Origin: Niveibacterium sp. 24ML
Lineage (GTDB): Bacteria; Pseudomonadota; Gammaproteobacteria; Burkholderiales; Rhodocyclaceae
NCBI RefSeq assembly: GCF_026586805.1
Contig: NZ_JAPFHA010000020.1
Coordinates: 1-64,000, forward strand
Length of the DNA: 64,000 bases
Reading direction: 5' to 3'
Part shown: one piece after another, positions 53,211-63,500 of the stretch
How the letters are laid out: every line of letters begins with the position of its first letter
Position numbering within the stretch: position 1 is the first letter of the stretch
The notes under the pieces: model-generated
The model's database searches: none
Told to the model about the DNA's origin: nothing
Seen by the model: only the letters and a program-made list of their open reading frames with translations
Program-made: the position numbers and the translations under genes

Positions 53211-53226
53211 GTGACATGCTTGTCAC
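53211..53226. promoter_or_regulatory. Palindrome upstream of the PEP-CTERM esterase gene
   Basis: GTGACA-TGCT-TGTCAC forms a perfect inverted repeat of six bases around a four-base spacer, about 130 bp upstream of the esterase start. It resembles an activator-binding site. No sigma-54 signature was found between it and the gene. Confidence 0.4.
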
Positions 53227-53297
53227 CCAATCCCAAGTGCATACAGCGCGCGTATCGGCTTTCCCATCGTCGCGTGCTCGCGACGCACCCGCGCGAT

Positions 53298-54359
53298 TCA
53301 GATTGCCCAGTCGGGCTCCCACCGGCGGGGCGCCGCATCGCGCCCGGCGAACACCGTGGCCTGCTTCGGCATGAGCCAGACCACCTCACCGCTGGCGAGC
53401 GCCAGTTGCTGGTGTCGCTCACGCGAGAGCTCGACCTCGATGATCTCGCTCTGGTGCAGCAGCTCGACGCGCACCACCGGCCCGATCGCCTGCACATGTG
53501 CCACCTCGGCCTGCAGCGCAGCAGGCGCGGGTTCGCGCAGGATCTCGATGTCGTGGGGGCGGACAAAGGCCTGTGCGTGCGCCGAGGCCTCGCGCCCGAC
53601 TTCGGCCCATGGGCCGTGCATGCGGCTGTGGAACACGTTCACGTTACCGAGGAACTGATAGACGAAGGGCGTTGCCGGGTTCGAGTACACCTCGTCCGGC
53701 GAGCCAACCTGTTCGATCCGCCCCTGGTTCATCACGACCACCCGGTCGGCCACCTCAAGCGCTTCTTCCTGATCATGCGTGACGAACACGCTGGAGATGT
53801 GCATTTCGTCATGCAGTCGGCGCAGCCAGCGCCGCAGTTCCTTGCGCACCTGCGTATCGAGCGCGCCAAACGGTTCGTCGAGCAGCAGCACGCGCGGCTC
53901 CACCGCCAGCGCACGGGCGAGCGCAATCCGCTGGCGCTGCCCCCCCGAGAGCTGACTCGGATAGCGGCCGGCCAGCCAGTCCAGTTGCACCAGCTTGAGC
54001 AGATCCATCACCTTTTCACGGATCTTCGCTTCCGCAGGACGCTCACCGCGCGGCTTCACGCGCAGGCCAAACGCGACGTTCTCGAACACCGTCATGTGCC
54101 GAAACAGGGCGTAGTGCTGGAACACGAAGCCGACCTGACGTTCGCGCGTATGAAGGTGGGTAGCCTCTTCACCGGCAAACAGCACCTGCCCCGCATCGGG
54201 CACTTCCATGCCGGCGATGATGCGCAGCAGGGTCGTTTTGCCGCAGCCCGAAGGGCCAAGCAAGGCCACCAGTTCGCCGGTCGGGATGTCGAGAGAGATG
54301 TCGTCGAGCGCCACGAAGCTGCCAAAGCGCTTGCCGATCTTGCGGATTCCGATGCTCAT
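53298..54359 (-). CDS. cysA: Sulfate/thiosulfate ABC transporter ATP-binding protein
   Basis: Energises sulfate import. Walker [10 protein letters not shown] (about residue 35), the ABC signature [15 protein letters not shown] and Walker [13 protein letters not shown] are present. The C-terminal TOBE-like domain (about 240-353) is present. 353 aa. Follows cysW by 30 bp in the sbp-cysT-cysW-cysA operon. Confidence 0.95.
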   Translation of the reverse strand: MSIGIRKIGKRFGSFVALDDISLDIPTGELVALLGPSGCGKTTLLRIIAGMEVPDAGQVLFAGEEATHLHTRERQVGFVFQHYALFRHMTVFENVAFGLRVKPRGERPAEAKIREKVMDLLKLVQLDWLAGRYPSQLSGGQRQRIALARALAVEPRVLLLDEPFGALDTQVRKELRRWLRRLHDEMHISSVFVTHDQEEALEVADRVVVMNQGRIEQVGSPDEVYSNPATPFVYQFLGNVNVFHSRMHGPWAEVGREASAHAQAFVRPHDIEILREPAPAALQAEVAHVQAIGPVVRVELLHQSEIIEVELSRERHQQLALASGEVVWLMPKQATVFAGRDAAPRRWEPDWAI

Positions 54360-54389
54360 TTGAGGACTCTCTGATTCATTGGCATTCAG

Positions 54390-55262
54390 TTACTGCGCAC
54401 CCGTGCGCTCGGGCGGAAGGGTCGCGCCCAGCATTTGCGTTTCACGCCGCATGCGCCACTCGACAAGCGTCTTGGCGAGCAGGGTGACCAGCGCCAGCAG
54501 CGCCAGAATGCTCGCCGCGGCAAAGGCGCCGATCGCGTTGTACTCGTTGTAGAGAATCTCGACATGCAGCGGCAGCGTGTTGGTCTCACCGCGGATATGA
54601 CCGGACACCACGCTCACCGCGCCGAATTCCCCCATCGCCCGCGCGTTGGCGAGGATCACCCCGTACAGCAGACCCCACTTGATATTGGGGAGGGTCACCC
54701 GCCAGAACATCTGCCATCCGGACGCGCCAAGCGAAACAGCGGCCTCCTCCTCCTCGCGCCCTTGCGACTGCATCAGCGGAATGAGCTCGCGTGCGATGTA
54801 GGGCACCGTAATGAACAGGGTCGCGATCACCATGCCCGGCACGGCGAAGATGATCTTGATGTCGCGCTCGGCCAGCCAGGGGCCGAACCAGCCCTGGGCA
54901 CCGAAGATCAGGATGAACAGCAACCCTGCCACCACCGGGCTCACCGCAAACGGCAGATCGATCAAGGTCGTCAGCAGGCTCTTGCCACGGAAGTCGAACT
55001 TCGCGATTGCCCACGCCGCCGCAACGCCGAAAGCAATGTTTAACGGCAGCACCAGCGCTGCGATCAGGATCGTGAGCCCGGCCGCCGAGCGCGTCTCGGG
55101 TTCCTTGAGCGCCTCCAGGTACAGCGCCCAGCCTTTGGCCAGTGCCTCGCTGAACACCGCGAGCAAAGGCAAAACCAGGAAGAGGAAGAGAAAGCTGAAC
55201 GCGATCGCGCACAGCACCCAGCGCACGGGCCGCGATTCATTGCTTGCCGCACGCCGGTTCAT
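54390..55262 (-). CDS. cysW: Sulfate ABC transporter permease CysW
   Basis: Second inner-membrane permease of the sulfate importer. Six membrane helices, with the EAA loop signature EAAVSLGASGWQMFWRVTLP, and the FGAVSVVSG segment. 290 aa. Overlaps cysT by 4 bp. Confidence 0.95.
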   Translation of the reverse strand: MNRRAASNESRPVRWVLCAIAFSFLFLFLVLPLLAVFSEALAKGWALYLEALKEPETRSAAGLTILIAALVLPLNIAFGVAAAWAIAKFDFRGKSLLTTLIDLPFAVSPVVAGLLFILIFGAQGWFGPWLAERDIKIIFAVPGMVIATLFITVPYIARELIPLMQSQGREEEEAAVSLGASGWQMFWRVTLPNIKWGLLYGVILANARAMGEFGAVSVVSGHIRGETNTLPLHVEILYNEYNAIGAFAAASILALLALVTLLAKTLVEWRMRRETQMLGATLPPERTGAQ

Positions 55263-56140
55263 GCTGCCGCCCCTTCACGCCGCGCGGCGGGCGCTAGCGC
55301 CTCGACCGGCCCGCCGCCGCTGTGCCGCCTGGCGGCCCACCATTGCAAGAGGTTGATCGACAGCAGCAAGACAAATGAGATCACCAGCATCACCACGGCG
55401 AGAACGGTCGCGCCCACCAGGTCGTACTGCTCGAGCTTCGAGATGATCAGCAAGGGGGTGATTTCGGACACCATCGGCATGTTGCCGGCAATGAAGATCA
55501 CCGAACCGTACTCGCCGATCGCGCGTGAGAAAGCCAGCGCGAAGCCGGTCAGCCAGGCCGGAAACAGCTGCGGCAGGATGACCCGCCACAAGGTCTGCGC
55601 CCGGCTGGCCCCCAGGGTGGCGGCCGCTTCTTCCACCTCCGGCTCGATGTCCTCGATTACCGGCTGCAGCGTGCGCACCACAAAGGGCAAGGTCACGAAG
55701 GTCAAGGCCACCATGATGCCGATCGGCGTAAATGCCACCTTGATTCCCAAGGGTTCGATCCACCGCCCCAGCCAGCCGTTGCTGGCATACAGCGTAGTGA
55801 GCGTGATGCCCGCCACCGCCGTGGGCAGCGCGAAGGGCAGATCAACCAGCGCATCGACGAAGCGCTTGCCGGGGAAGGTATAGCGCACCAGCACCCAGGC
55901 CACGATAAGGCCAAACACCGCATTGATCAGCGCCGCCACGAGCGAAACGCCGAACGTGACGCGGTAGGCCGCCAGCGCACGATCGGCGCTGGCAACGGCC
56001 CAGAATTCAGCCGGTGACAAGGCGCTGCTCTTGGCGATCAGCGCGCCAAGCGGAATCAGCACCAGGAGCGACAGATAGGTGATCGCGTAGCCGAGCGATA
56101 GCCGCAGCCCGGGCAGAACATTGTGTTGGGAGTTTCGCAT
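55259..56140 (-). CDS. cysT: Sulfate ABC transporter permease CysT (CysU)
   Basis: First permease of the sulfate importer, with six helices and the EAA motif EAAATLGASRAQTLWRVILPQL. The start MRNSQHNVLPGLRLSLGYA is typical. 293 aa. Encoded 48 bp after sbp. Confidence 0.95.
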   Translation of the reverse strand: MRNSQHNVLPGLRLSLGYAITYLSLLVLIPLGALIAKSSALSPAEFWAVASADRALAAYRVTFGVSLVAALINAVFGLIVAWVLVRYTFPGKRFVDALVDLPFALPTAVAGITLTTLYASNGWLGRWIEPLGIKVAFTPIGIMVALTFVTLPFVVRTLQPVIEDIEPEVEEAAATLGASRAQTLWRVILPQLFPAWLTGFALAFSRAIGEYGSVIFIAGNMPMVSEITPLLIISKLEQYDLVGATVLAVVMLVISFVLLLSINLLQWWAARRHSGGGPVEALAPAARREGAAA

Positions 56141-56188
56141 CGTACGGTTCGCGGGCCGCGCGCCATCGCGCGGCCTCTGCCTGGTCGC

Positions 56189-57178
56189 TTACTTGTTGAC
56201 GTACAACTGGTCGAAGCTGCCGCCATCCTTGAAGTGCGTGGCTGCCGCCTTGCTCCAACCGCCGAAGGCCTCATCAACGGTGAAGGTCTTGATCGCCGGG
56301 AATTGCGCCGCGTACTTCTTCAAGACCGCCGCATCGCGCGGACGCAGGTAGTTCTGCGCCGCAACCTCCTGCCCGGCAGGCGACCACAGGTATTCAAGGT
56401 AGGCCTGCGCCTGCTTGCGCGTGTTGCGCCGGTCCACCGTCTTTTCGACCAGCGCAACCGGGAACTCAGCCAGGATGGACTGGCTCGGATAGACCACTTC
56501 GAACTCGCCGCGACCGAACTCGCGCGCAATCAGTTCGGCTTCCGACTCGAAGGTCACCAGCACGTCGCCGAGCCTGCGCTGCATGAACGAGGTGGTGGCA
56601 TCCCTGCCGCCGGACGCAAACAGCGGCGCGTTGCGCAGCATCGCTGCGACAAAACCCTTGGCGCTCTCCTGCGTGGCACCCGGCTGACTTTGTGCCCAGC
56701 CCCAGGCCGCCAGGTAGCTGTAACGGCCGTTACCGGTGTTCTTCGGGTGCGGCAAGATCACGCCAATGCCCGACTTGGCCAGATCCGGCCAGTTGCGGAT
56801 CTGCTTCGGGTTGCCCTTGCGGACGATGAACACCATCGTCGATGTGTAAGGCGAAGCCGCGCTGGGGAACTTCTTCGCCCAGTCGGTCACGACCAAACCC
56901 TTGTCCACCAGAAACTGGATATCGGTGGCCTGGTTCATCGTCACGATATCGGCTTCCAGCCCGTCGGCCACCGCACGAACCTGCTTGGTCGAACCCGCGT
57001 GCGATTGCTTGAGCTCAAGGGTCTCACCGGTCTTGGCTTTCCAGGCCGCAGCAAAGAGCGGGTTGTAATCCTTGTAGAAGTCGCGCGAGACGTCGTACGA
57101 GACGTTCAGCAATGACACCTGCGCGCTGGACGCGACGGACACCACCGAAAACAGGGCAGCTAGGAGAATTCGCTTCAT
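56189..57178 (-). CDS. sbp: Periplasmic sulfate-binding protein
   Basis: Substrate-binding component. A signal peptide (1-20, ending SVASSA) is followed by LLNVSYDVSRDFYKDYN, the usual start, and by SHAGSTKQVRAV and NTGNGRYSYLAAW. 329 aa. ATG 57178 follows TAGGAG. First gene of the operon. Binding of thiosulfate instead (CysP) is not excluded. Confidence 0.93.
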   Translation of the reverse strand: MKRILLAALFSVVSVASSAQVSLLNVSYDVSRDFYKDYNPLFAAAWKAKTGETLELKQSHAGSTKQVRAVADGLEADIVTMNQATDIQFLVDKGLVVTDWAKKFPSAASPYTSTMVFIVRKGNPKQIRNWPDLAKSGIGVILPHPKNTGNGRYSYLAAWGWAQSQPGATQESAKGFVAAMLRNAPLFASGGRDATTSFMQRRLGDVLVTFESEAELIAREFGRGEFEVVYPSQSILAEFPVALVEKTVDRRNTRKQAQAYLEYLWSPAGQEVAAQNYLRPRDAAVLKKYAAQFPAIKTFTVDEAFGGWSKAAATHFKDGGSFDQLYVNK

Positions 57179-57251
57179 GGCGCGGCACACCTCGAAAACA
57201 GTCGAGCCGCGATTTTCCCGAATTCCATTAGAACCACGAACCACTAAAACT

Positions 57252-57272
57252 GAATTTCAAAATAGGAAATTC
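57252..57272. promoter_or_regulatory. Inverted repeat in the sbp promoter region
   Basis: GAATTTC, a seven-base AT-rich spacer, and GAAATTC (57252-57258 and 57266-57272) form a 21-bp dyad about 75 bp upstream of sbp. It could be a site for a LysR-type sulfur regulator such as CysB, but no consensus is demonstrable here. Confidence 0.45.
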
Positions 57273-57300
57273 ATATAAAGGCCCGTGACGCTGCGGCGCC

Positions 57301-57451
57301 TTAGGGAAGGTCTGAATAAGTGAGCGAGAGGGATGCAGCGCAAGGCGCGGCGCGCGCAGCGACCAAGACATATCAAAGGGATAGGCGCGGGAGCGAGCAC
57401 GCCGCAACGCAGCGATGCGCCGTCGCAGCCACTTATTCAGGCCTTCCTTAG
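57301..57451. repeat. 151-bp inverted-repeat element (MITE-like)
   Basis: A 22-nt arm at 57301-57322 (GGAAGGTCTGAATAAGTG at its core) is mirrored at 57430-57451 with about four mismatches. Between the arms is a GC-rich, partly symmetric interior with CAGCGCAAGGCG-like stretches. No open frame or transposase is present, and I see no second copy in the window. It lies between the sulfate operon and the PilJ-domain gene, whose stop codon (57448-57450) is inside the right arm. It could be a miniature mobile element or a paired transcription stop. Confidence 0.65.
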
Positions 57452-58209
57452 CTCACATGGGTGCAGAAGCCGTCCAGCAACTCGCGCATGCGCTCCGACA
57501 AACCCGCCGCCTGTGTCGCCGCCTTCAGGTCCTCAGCCGTTGCCAGGGTCTGATCAAAAAAGGTCCACTGCTGGCGCGCCAGTTCGATATCGGCGCGCGC
57601 GTTTTCCGGCAGCGCAGTGTCGGCGACCAGCGCCCCAAGCTGTGCGGAGAATGTCTTGCGCTGCTGCGCCAGCACCAGCGAAACATCAGGCGGGGCCATG
57701 CCCCATTGCCGAGTCAGCGCCAGTCGCGCCATGCGCTGAGTCAGCATGCGTATCTCCGATCCACCCAACAGGCGGCGCGATCCATCGCCCGGCTGCGCCT
57801 TGGCCAATTGCGCTGCCAGTTTCATCGCCTGATCACTCAGATCCTGCGCCAGCGAACTCAATCGACGCACGCCATCGGGTGCGGGCTTCGCCCCCCAGGC
57901 CATGCGGTAGACCCGCCAGCGCTGTTCGATCAGCAGGATCAATTCGCCACTCACCGTGCGGTCGAGCGAGGCGTAAATCTGTTCGAACTCCCGCGTCGAT
58001 TGCTGCAACTGCATGCCGGCGCGCTGGGTATCGATCCCCACGCCCATCTGGATCCAGCAGCGACCGATACGCTCGGCATGCATGGCGAGCATGCCGGCAC
58101 GATTGATCGTTACCAGGGGCGAGGCCTGCGGGGCGGCCTTCTTCGCCGCCAGCGCCCCAGCGGGCAAGATCATTGAAGCGGAAGCGAGCAACAGATCGCG
58201 ACGTTTCAT
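57448..58209 (-). CDS. Tat-exported protein with PilJ-type sensory domains
   Basis: 253 residues. A twin-arginine signal (KRRDLLLASASMIL) ends around AAKKA. The mature part has two copies of a PilJ N-terminal-like motif: INRAGMLAMHAERIG near the start and GSEIRMLTQRMARLAL in the second half, with Arg-rich helical bundles. This domain forms the periplasmic sensor in PilJ/NarX-like receptors, but here no transmembrane signalling domain follows. Located 10 bp after tldD, so probably in the same transcript. Function unknown. Confidence 0.8.
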   Translation of the reverse strand: MKRRDLLLASASMILPAGALAAKKAAPQASPLVTINRAGMLAMHAERIGRCWIQMGVGIDTQRAGMQLQQSTREFEQIYASLDRTVSGELILLIEQRWRVYRMAWGAKPAPDGVRRLSSLAQDLSDQAMKLAAQLAKAQPGDGSRRLLGGSEIRMLTQRMARLALTRQWGMAPPDVSLVLAQQRKTFSAQLGALVADTALPENARADIELARQQWTFFDQTLATAEDLKAATQAAGLSERMRELLDGFCTHVS

Positions 58210-58219
58210 GCCGGGCCCC

Positions 58220-59671
58220 TCAAGCAGTGCCACCAACAGTCAGCCCGTCGAGGCGGATCGTTGGCTGACCGACCCCGACCGGCACGCTTTGCCCTTCCTT
58301 GCCACAGGTGCCCACGCCCGGATCGAGCGCGAGGTCGTTGCCGATCATCGACACCCGCGTCAGCGCATCCGGGCCGTTACCGATCAGGGTTGCCCCCTTG
58401 ACCGGGTAGGCCAGCTTACCGTTCTCGATCATCCAGGCCTCGGCCGCCGAGAAGACAAACTTGCCGGATGTGATGTCGACCTGGCCGCCACCGAAGTTCA
58501 CCGCATACAGCCCGCGCTCGACCGAGGCAATGATCTCCTGCGGATCGCGCTCACCAGCCAGCATGATCGTGTTGGTCATGCGCGGCAGCGGCAGGTGCGA
58601 GAAGGATTCCCGACGGCCGTTGCCGGTTGGCGCCACGCCCATCAGGCGGGCGTTGGTCATGTCCTGCATATAGCCGGTCAGGATGCCGTCTTCGATCAGC
58701 ACCGTACGCTGGGTCGGGTTGCCTTCGTCATCCACCGTCAGCGAACCACGCCGCCCCGGCAGGGTGCCGTCATCCACAACGGTGACGCCCTTGGCGGCAA
58801 CCCGCTCGCCAATGCGGCCGGCGAAGGCCGAGCTGCCCTTGCGGTTGAAGTCCCCCTCCAGGCCGTGGCCGATGGCTTCATGCAACAGGATGCCCGGCCA
58901 GCCATTGCCGAGCACCACGGTCATCATGCCCGCGGGTGCCGGCCGGGCCGACAGGTTGGTGCTGGCCTGATGCACCGCCTTGAGCGCGTAGTCGCGCAGC
59001 ACCTCGTCGGTGAACGCCGCGTAGTCATGGCGCCCGCCACCGCCCGCCGAGCCCTGCTCGCGGCGCCCGCCCTCTTCCATGATCACCACCACCGAGAGGC
59101 GGGTCAGGGGCCGCACATCCGCGGCCAGGTGGCCGTCGGATCGCGCCACCATCACCACTTCCCAGGTCGCGGCAAGCGAGGCCATCACCTGCGTGACGCG
59201 CGGATCCAGGCTGCGCGCGATCTGCTCGATGCGTTCGAGCAGGCGCACCTTCTCGGCATCGGGCAAGGAGCCGATCGGATCGTCTGCCAGGTAGAGCGGC
59301 TTGACCTGCTTGGCCGCGCGCACCGGCACCACCCGCCCGGCGCCGGCCGCCGCAATTGCCCGGGTGGTCTGCGCGGCGGCATCGAGCGCAGCCACGGTGA
59401 TGTCGTCAGAGTATGCGAAGGCGGTTTTTTCGCCGCTCACCGCCCGCACGCCCACGCCCTGCTCGATGCTGAAACTGCCCGCCTTGACGATGCCCTCTTC
59501 CAGGCTCCAGCCCTCAGAGCGCTGGTACTGGAAGTACAGGTCGGCGTAGTCGAGCCGATGCGTCATCAGCGTGCCAAAACAGCGGTCGATCGAAGCCAGA
59601 TCAAGCTGCCCCGGCGCCAGCAGCAGGCGGTGCGCGGTGTCCATCGGGTGTTCGTGTGTCGGTGTGCTCAT
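58220..59671 (-). CDS. tldD: Metalloprotease TldD
   Basis: Zinc protease that acts with TldE (PmbA) in peptide maturation and degradation, e.g. microcin B17 and CcdA. The motif [11 protein letters not shown] sits near residue 250, and the other family features GGGQVDI, SGKFVFS and [19 protein letters not shown] are complete. ATG 59671 follows ACAGGA; an ATG six bases upstream is also in frame. 483 aa. tldE is not in the window. Confidence 0.95.
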   Translation of the reverse strand: MSTPTHEHPMDTAHRLLLAPGQLDLASIDRCFGTLMTHRLDYADLYFQYQRSEGWSLEEGIVKAGSFSIEQGVGVRAVSGEKTAFAYSDDITVAALDAAAQTTRAIAAAGAGRVVPVRAAKQVKPLYLADDPIGSLPDAEKVRLLERIEQIARSLDPRVTQVMASLAATWEVVMVARSDGHLAADVRPLTRLSVVVIMEEGGRREQGSAGGGGRHDYAAFTDEVLRDYALKAVHQASTNLSARPAPAGMMTVVLGNGWPGILLHEAIGHGLEGDFNRKGSSAFAGRIGERVAAKGVTVVDDGTLPGRRGSLTVDDEGNPTQRTVLIEDGILTGYMQDMTNARLMGVAPTGNGRRESFSHLPLPRMTNTIMLAGERDPQEIIASVERGLYAVNFGGGQVDITSGKFVFSAAEAWMIENGKLAYPVKGATLIGNGPDALTRVSMIGNDLALDPGVGTCGKEGQSVPVGVGQPTIRLDGLTVGGTA

Positions 59672-59738
59672 GTTCATCCTGTGTCAGATCGGGTGAAGCG
59701 CTTGCAACGCGGCGCCAGCCGGGCCACGTCGCGCGCCA

Positions 59739-60545
59739 TCAAAGGCGGCGGTGCTGCAAGGCGGGCAGGCTCTCGCGCAGGCTCCGCTGGTGTTCAGGGT
59801 CAATCTCGCCAATCACGACGCCCGCGCCACGCGGCAGGTGCTGCAAGACCGCCCCCCACGGGTCGATCAGCATGCTCTCGCCCCAGGTCCGCCGGCCACC
59901 GGGGTGCTCGCCCCCTTGTGCGCTGGCCAGCACATAGCAAAGGTTTTCCACCGCGCGGGCACGCAGCAGCACCTCCCAGTGCGCACGGCCGGTGGTTTCG
60001 GTAAAGGCGGCCGGCAGCACGATCAGGGCCAGGTCGCCCATCGCGCGGAAGAGCTCAGGGAAGCGCAGGTCATAGCAAACGGCCAGCCCGACGCGGCCAA
60101 AGGGCGCATCGAAGGTGACAATTTCGGCGCCCGCTTCGATCGTGCGCGATTCATCGTACGCCTCATTGCCCTTGCGAAAGCCGAACAGGTGCAGTTTGTC
60201 GTAGCGCGCCACCCGCTGCCCGGCGTCGTCGAACACCAGCACCGCATTGCGCACCTTGTCGTGGCTTTGCGCGCGCAGGGGAATCGTTCCGCCCACCAGC
60301 CAGACCTTGTAGCGCCGCGCCGTATCGGCCAGAAAGCGCTGCATCGGGCCATCGCCCTCGGCCTCGCACACCGCGAACTTGGCCTGCTCGTCCGGCGAGA
60401 TCAGCGCAAAGTACTCCGGCAACACCACCAGTTGCGCACCACCCGCGGCGGCCTCGGCGATCAGGCGCTCGGCCTCGCGCAGGTTTTCGCCCACATCCGG
60501 GCCGGAGACCATCTGCACCGCGGCAACACGATATCGTTGGCTCAC
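59739..60545 (-). CDS. Nitrilase-family carbon-nitrogen hydrolase
   Basis: Carbon-nitrogen hydrolase of the Nit1/Nit2-like branch, which includes deaminated-glutathione and omega-amidases. The Glu-Lys-Cys triad is visible: PEYF (Glu near 44), KLHLFGFRKG (Lys near 117) and CYDLRFPE (Cys near 157). 268 aa. The start overlaps the yhdP stop by 4 bp, and tldD follows after 67 bp; this yhdP-nit-tldD order is common in beta- and gamma-proteobacteria. Confidence 0.93.
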   Translation of the reverse strand: MSQRYRVAAVQMVSGPDVGENLREAERLIAEAAAGGAQLVVLPEYFALISPDEQAKFAVCEAEGDGPMQRFLADTARRYKVWLVGGTIPLRAQSHDKVRNAVLVFDDAGQRVARYDKLHLFGFRKGNEAYDESRTIEAGAEIVTFDAPFGRVGLAVCYDLRFPELFRAMGDLALIVLPAAFTETTGRAHWEVLLRARAVENLCYVLASAQGGEHPGGRRTWGESMLIDPWGAVLQHLPRGAGVVIGEIDPEHQRSLRESLPALQHRRL

Positions 60546-63500
60546 TGTTTGCCTCCGCTGTTCTCTTCAAGCGCCGGTGCGCCGTCCAGTTTGCGCACAC
60601 GCGGCTCGGCCCAACTGCCATCGACCGCGTAGTCGTAGGTGAACATCTTCTCGACCGGATCACTCAGGATCTTCTGGGCCAGGTAGGCCACCAGCCCGAC
60701 GGCCGGGTTGAGCGTACCGATCGCCGGCCCCAGGGCAACCCCCAGCGCCACGGTTTCGGAGAGGGTGGGCTGCACCTGCACGCGCAAGGCCTGAGTTTCG
60801 GTCGCCAAGTTGACGCTGCCCTGCATCGACACCCGTGCAGCAGGCCCACGTATCCGGAGATCGTCGGTACGCATGATGCCCTGGTGAATTTTCATGCTAC
60901 CGGAAACGCTGTCGAAGGCGAATCCTTCCGAAAACACATCGCGAAAATCAAGCGTGGCCCGGCGCGGCAAGGATTGCAGACTCAACACGCCCAGCAGCCG
61001 CCCCATCCCCGGATCGACCTTGCTGAACTGGCCGGACGCGGCGGTCAGCGTGAAGTCGCCGGAAAGCGATGCGATGTCAGGCGTGGCCGGATCGCCCCGC
61101 CAGGCAAGCGCGCCGCGGGCCGTGACTTCACCGCGGCGCAAGAGCCCGGGGTGGCCCAGCCGGCCCAGCAGCGCGCCGGCATCGCGGGCATCAAGATCAA
61201 AACGCACGCGCGTCTGGCCGCCCTGATAGGCGCCGTTGAGCGAAATGCGGCCGTCGTCATTGCTCAGCAGCAGTTGTTCAAGCTGCCAGTCTTCACCATC
61301 GGGCGCGCCGCGCAACGACAAGGCCCCCACATCGCGCGCGGCGTACATCAGCGCGCCCACCTTCAGATCGACTTGCGGCAAGCGCGCGGCGCCCGCCTTG
61401 GGATCGAGCCGCCTTGCCGGCGTGCGAGCGGACTGCACCGGCAGCAGCGCAAGGCGCGAAAGGCGGGCTTCGATTTGCCCGGCGCCACGCGTGTCGATGC
61501 TGATGCTGCCCTCGGCAGCCGGGCCGTCGAGCTGCCCGCGCCAGCGTTCGCCTTCACGCTGCGCCACCAAGCCCTGATCGTGAAAGCGCAAGCCCCTGAG
61601 CACCAGGTCGCCCGCGTGCACCGCCACGCTATCGAAGGGCGGCGTGCCGGCATCCTGCCCGGCGCTGCCCAGCGCGTCGCGCCAGGCGTCCAGATCCAGA
61701 TGGTCCACCCGCGCCCGCAAGGCCAGGCCGCGGCCTGGCAAAGCCACATCCGCCGTGCCAAGTGCCAGCACCCCCTGGTCAATCTTGAGCGCACCATCTT
61801 GTTCGTGAATCGCCAGGCGCAAGCGCGCGCGCCCCTTGAGCTGCGCCTCGACCTGCTGCCGCGCCTGCTGCGACTGGTTCTGCCATCGCCAGTCCAGCGA
61901 GAAGGGCAAAGCCTCGCCCGCCGACTTATTGAGCGGATCGGGCAGGCTCGACGCCACACCCAGCAGGCTGGTTTCGAGCGTCAGGGCCACATCGTGCTCA
62001 CGCGCCACGATGCGGGCGATGGCCGGCGTTTCGCCCGCGATGTGATCCCACGCCTGTGCCGGGTAAAGGCTGGCAAGATGCCGCGCGCTGACACTGCCAT
62101 GGGCCTCGATCTCGATTGCACCATCGCGCCGTGTGTCGCCGCGCACCCGTACGGGGGTGCCAAGGAAGGCGCCGCTGGCTTCCGGAATCGAAAAGCGCGA
62201 CTCGGTAAAGCCGAAGCGCCCGCTCGCCGACTCAAGGTCGGGCAAGCCCGGCAGCAGTCGCAAACGGTTGTCGGCAAAGCGGAACTCGCCTTCGGTGGTG
62301 GTTTTCTCCGGCTCGGCCAGCGGCACGGCAAGCCGCAAGGTCAGCGCGCCATCGCCGGTGGCGTCAACGCCGCGGGTGAAATAGCCCACCTTGTCGGCAA
62401 TCGGGCTGGCATTGATGAATTGCAGAAACTCCCGCGTCGGACCGCTTGCCTTGCCGTCGATGGCCAGCGCGCCCAGCTCCAGGTCTTCGATCACCGCCCG
62501 TACCTGCGACACCTGGGCGCCGAACACCTTGCCACGATCGGCGTGGATTTCCATTCGCGCGCGCTCAAAACGCAAGCGCCCATCGATGTCGTCAATCGCT
62601 GGCCAGTCAGGCGCGTACTGAAGGCGCGAACCGAGCACCCGCGCATCCACCGTGAACACCCCTTTCGGATCATCGGTGAAGGGGAAATTGGCGAGATCGC
62701 CGCGCAACACCAGCGTGGCGTCTTGGGCCTCGCCGTGGGTAATCGCATCGCGCAGCCAGTGCCGCACCTCGGCATCCACCACCGTCGGCATGTAGCGCCA
62801 GACTGCGCTGCCGTCCGCGCGCGAGAGCCGCGCTTCGATGTCGATTTCGCCGGGCCCCTCGCCCTTGGTTCGCCACACACCTTTGGCGCTGCCGCTGGCA
62901 TCTTTGTTGTGAAACTCGGCACGCGCCAGCCGCACACTGGCCTGCCCGTTGTTGAGCTGCCAGTCACCCGAGAAGTTTGCCGCTTCGATCGCGATGTCCC
63001 CGGCATCGAACACGGCCGGCAAGGCCAGCGCCCCCTTGTCGACATTCAGCTCGAACTGACCACCGCGCTCGGTCGCCGACACCGTGCCAGACCAGCCCGT
63101 GCCGCCCGGCCACAGCCCCTGCGGCGCAAGGCCCAGGCCGGCAAAGCGGGCAGCCATGCGGTAGCGGGCGGGCATGCCCCCCTCGCCTTCCCAGCCGAGG
63201 TCAATGCGCTCGATCCGGCCATGCGGCGCCAGCGCCTGCAACTGGCTGCGCAGGGCCGATCGCAACGGCACGCGGCGCATGATCGAGGTCAGCACCGCAA
63301 GATCGAGCGACTGGGCACTGAATTCGGCACGGGCAGGCTCACCTGCCGCGCCGGCGGCGCGCTCGAAACGGAAACTCGCGGCGGACATCTCACCGCCTTC
63401 ATCGGTACGCAGCGCCAGATCGCGCCCTGCCAGGCGCAACACACCGCCTTGCCGCATGGCCTCCAGCCGCCCCCTGATCCAGCCCAGGCGCAGCGGCTCG

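Noticed and set aside
53268-53285. Hairpin CGTCGCG/CGCGACG after cysA
   Set aside because: Only a short stem without a T-run; not enough to call a terminator.
58013-60004. A 663-codon plus-strand frame opposite tldD and the nitrilase gene
   Set aside because: Antisense shadow of well-identified genes; Arg/His-rich translation without family features.
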